A DNA stretch of 64,000 nt from Amycolatopsis suaedae (GTDB lineage Bacteria > Actinomycetota > Actinomycetes > Mycobacteriales > Pseudonocardiaceae), in contig NZ_SFCC01000010.1 of the NCBI RefSeq assembly GCF_004214935.1, positions 124,001-188,000 on the forward strand. Direction: 5' to 3'. The first letter of the stretch is position 1. Every line of letters begins with the position of its first letter. The notes under the pieces were generated by a model. That model did no database searches. It was given only the letters and a program-made list of their open reading frames with translations, and was not told where the DNA came from. Positions 63,356 through 64,000 of the stretch are shown piece by piece. The position numbers and the translations under genes are program-made.

Positions 63356-64000
63356 CTAACCCAGGTCCGGCAGCACCTCGTCGGCGACCTGCTCCAGAAC
63401 CGACTCGTGACCCTCGTAGTAACCGCCGGAGCGGGGCCAGTGGACGATCACGTCGGTGAAGCCGAGTTCGCGCGCCCTGCCGACGGCGTCGGTGAACGCG
63501 CCCACGCTGGACAGCGAGTACACCGGCGACGAGTCGAGGTTCAGGTAGCGGTCGGTCTCCCGGCCGGCGGCCGCCAGCGCCTCGGTGTAGCGCTCGGACA
63601 GCTCGGCGACGCTGCGCCACCAGTCGTCCAGGTTGTCGGTCTTGCGGCCGGTGGTCGCCCAGGCCGATCCCAACCGCGCCGCCAGCCGCTGTGTCCTCGG
63701 CCCGTTCGCGGCGACCAGGAACGGCAGCCGGGGACGCTGCACGCAGCCGGGGACGTTACGGGCGCCGACGGCCCGGTAGTACTCGCCCTCGTAGTCCGCC
63801 TTGTCGGTGGCGAGCAGCACGTCGAGCGCCTCGACGAACTCGACGAACCGGTCGGCTCGCTGCTTCACGGACAGTTCCGGGCCGCCGAGGACCTTGCCGT
63901 CGTAGTTCTCCGCGCCGTGCCCGGCTCCGACGCCGAGCATGAACCTGCCGTCGGAGATGTCGTCCAGCGTGATCAGCTCACGGGCGAACGGCACCGGGTG
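63356..64000 (-). CDS. F420-dependent LLM-class oxidoreductase, C-terminal part
   Basis: The frame is open to the window edge (HPVPFARELITLDDISDGRF in part), so the N-terminus is missing; about 214 residues are present. The luciferase-like TIM barrel shows GRFMLGVGAGHGAENYDGKV, FVEFVEALDVLLATD, RPRLPFLVAANGPRTQRLAA and RARELGFTDVIVHWPRSGGY at the end. Such enzymes in actinomycetes use coenzyme F420 for hydride transfer; the substrate is not predictable. It ends just before a terminator hairpin. Confidence 0.87.
   Translation of the reverse strand, partial: HPVPFARELITLDDISDGRFMLGVGAGHGAENYDGKVLGGPELSVKQRADRFVEFVEALDVLLATDKADYEGEYYRAVGARNVPGCVQRPRLPFLVAANGPRTQRLAARLGSAWATTGRKTDNLDDWWRSVAELSERYTEALAAAGRETDRYLNLDSSPVYSLSSVGAFTDAVGRARELGFTDVIVHWPRSGGYYEGHESVLEQVADEVLPDLG

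Overview
The window looks like a chromosomal segment of a high-GC actinobacterium of the Pseudonocardiaceae, Amycolatopsis-like. The grounds are heavily GC-biased third codon positions, many GTG starts, leaderless TANNNT-N6/7-RTG promoters, EspG/WXG-type VII secretion genes and a complete-looking set of arabinogalactan genes (dprE1, dprE2, glf, glfT1, glfT2, a GtrA gene, a UbiA DPPR synthase). The family placement is inference; no rRNA is present.

Layout. 1-4.7 kb: stress and DNA-repair genes (Rv2629-type eRF1-like protein, a small basic KGRS protein, an anti-sigma kinase overlapping a SigF-type sigma factor, a SAM methyltransferase behind a perfect palindrome, a LigD-type polymerase and Ku). 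4.7-5.5 kb: a noncoding repeat element. 5.5-9.9 kb: membrane nucleotide cyclase, KAS III, an AlkZ-like protein and a TetR regulator. 9.8-14.5 kb: a leftward catabolic operon (acyl-CoA dehydrogenase, NDP-forming acyl-CoA synthetase, ThDP enzyme). 14.6-25.3 kb: hydrolase, large LuxR regulator, secreted subtilase, L,D-transpeptidase, ECF sigma with its membrane partner, a MarR regulator, and a probable 47-residue gene missed by length filters. 25.4-28.8 kb: tRNA-Ser(TGA), secreted M28 peptidase, GNAT, quinone oxidoreductase.

28.8-49.7 kb corresponds to the M. tuberculosis Rv3777-Rv3791 neighbourhood: quinone oxidoreductase, class-V aminotransferase-like protein without its PLP lysine, Bpa proteasome activator, then Wzm/Wzt/GlfT1 and GtrA/GlfT2/DprE1/DprE2. 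Between Bpa and Wzm sits an inserted block of about 7.6 kb encoding all six pseudaminic acid enzymes (PseB, C, H, G, I, F), a coiled-coil protein and a protein with the L, S and VS motifs of GT29 sialyltransferases. The simplest reading is that the organism makes CMP-pseudaminic acid and attaches it to a surface glycan. In the middle of this block, exactly between the stop codons of convergent pseC and pseI, lies a DUF559 endonuclease-like gene framed by two inverted arrays of 21-bp units.

41.2-44.6 kb is an EspG/PPE-like type VII secretion operon and 49.7-52.9 kb a YbaB/WXG operon. 53.3-55.0 kb is a divergent MerR/MFS efflux pair with a MerR-style operator. 54.9-62.8 kb returns to wall synthesis: tandem GT-C membrane proteins, UbiA DPPR synthase, PAP2 phosphatase, UDP-galactopyranose mutase and an Rv3779-like membrane protein. 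The window ends inside an F420-dependent LLM oxidoreductase.

Noncoding repeats are the other main theme. A palindrome built on GTGAAGGCCACCTTCAC occurs at least nine times at gene borders, 21-22 bp tandem units related to CGCGAGTCGTACGTTC occur in five places, and a 264-bp element containing the palindrome is present twice in opposite orientation with about 95% identity.
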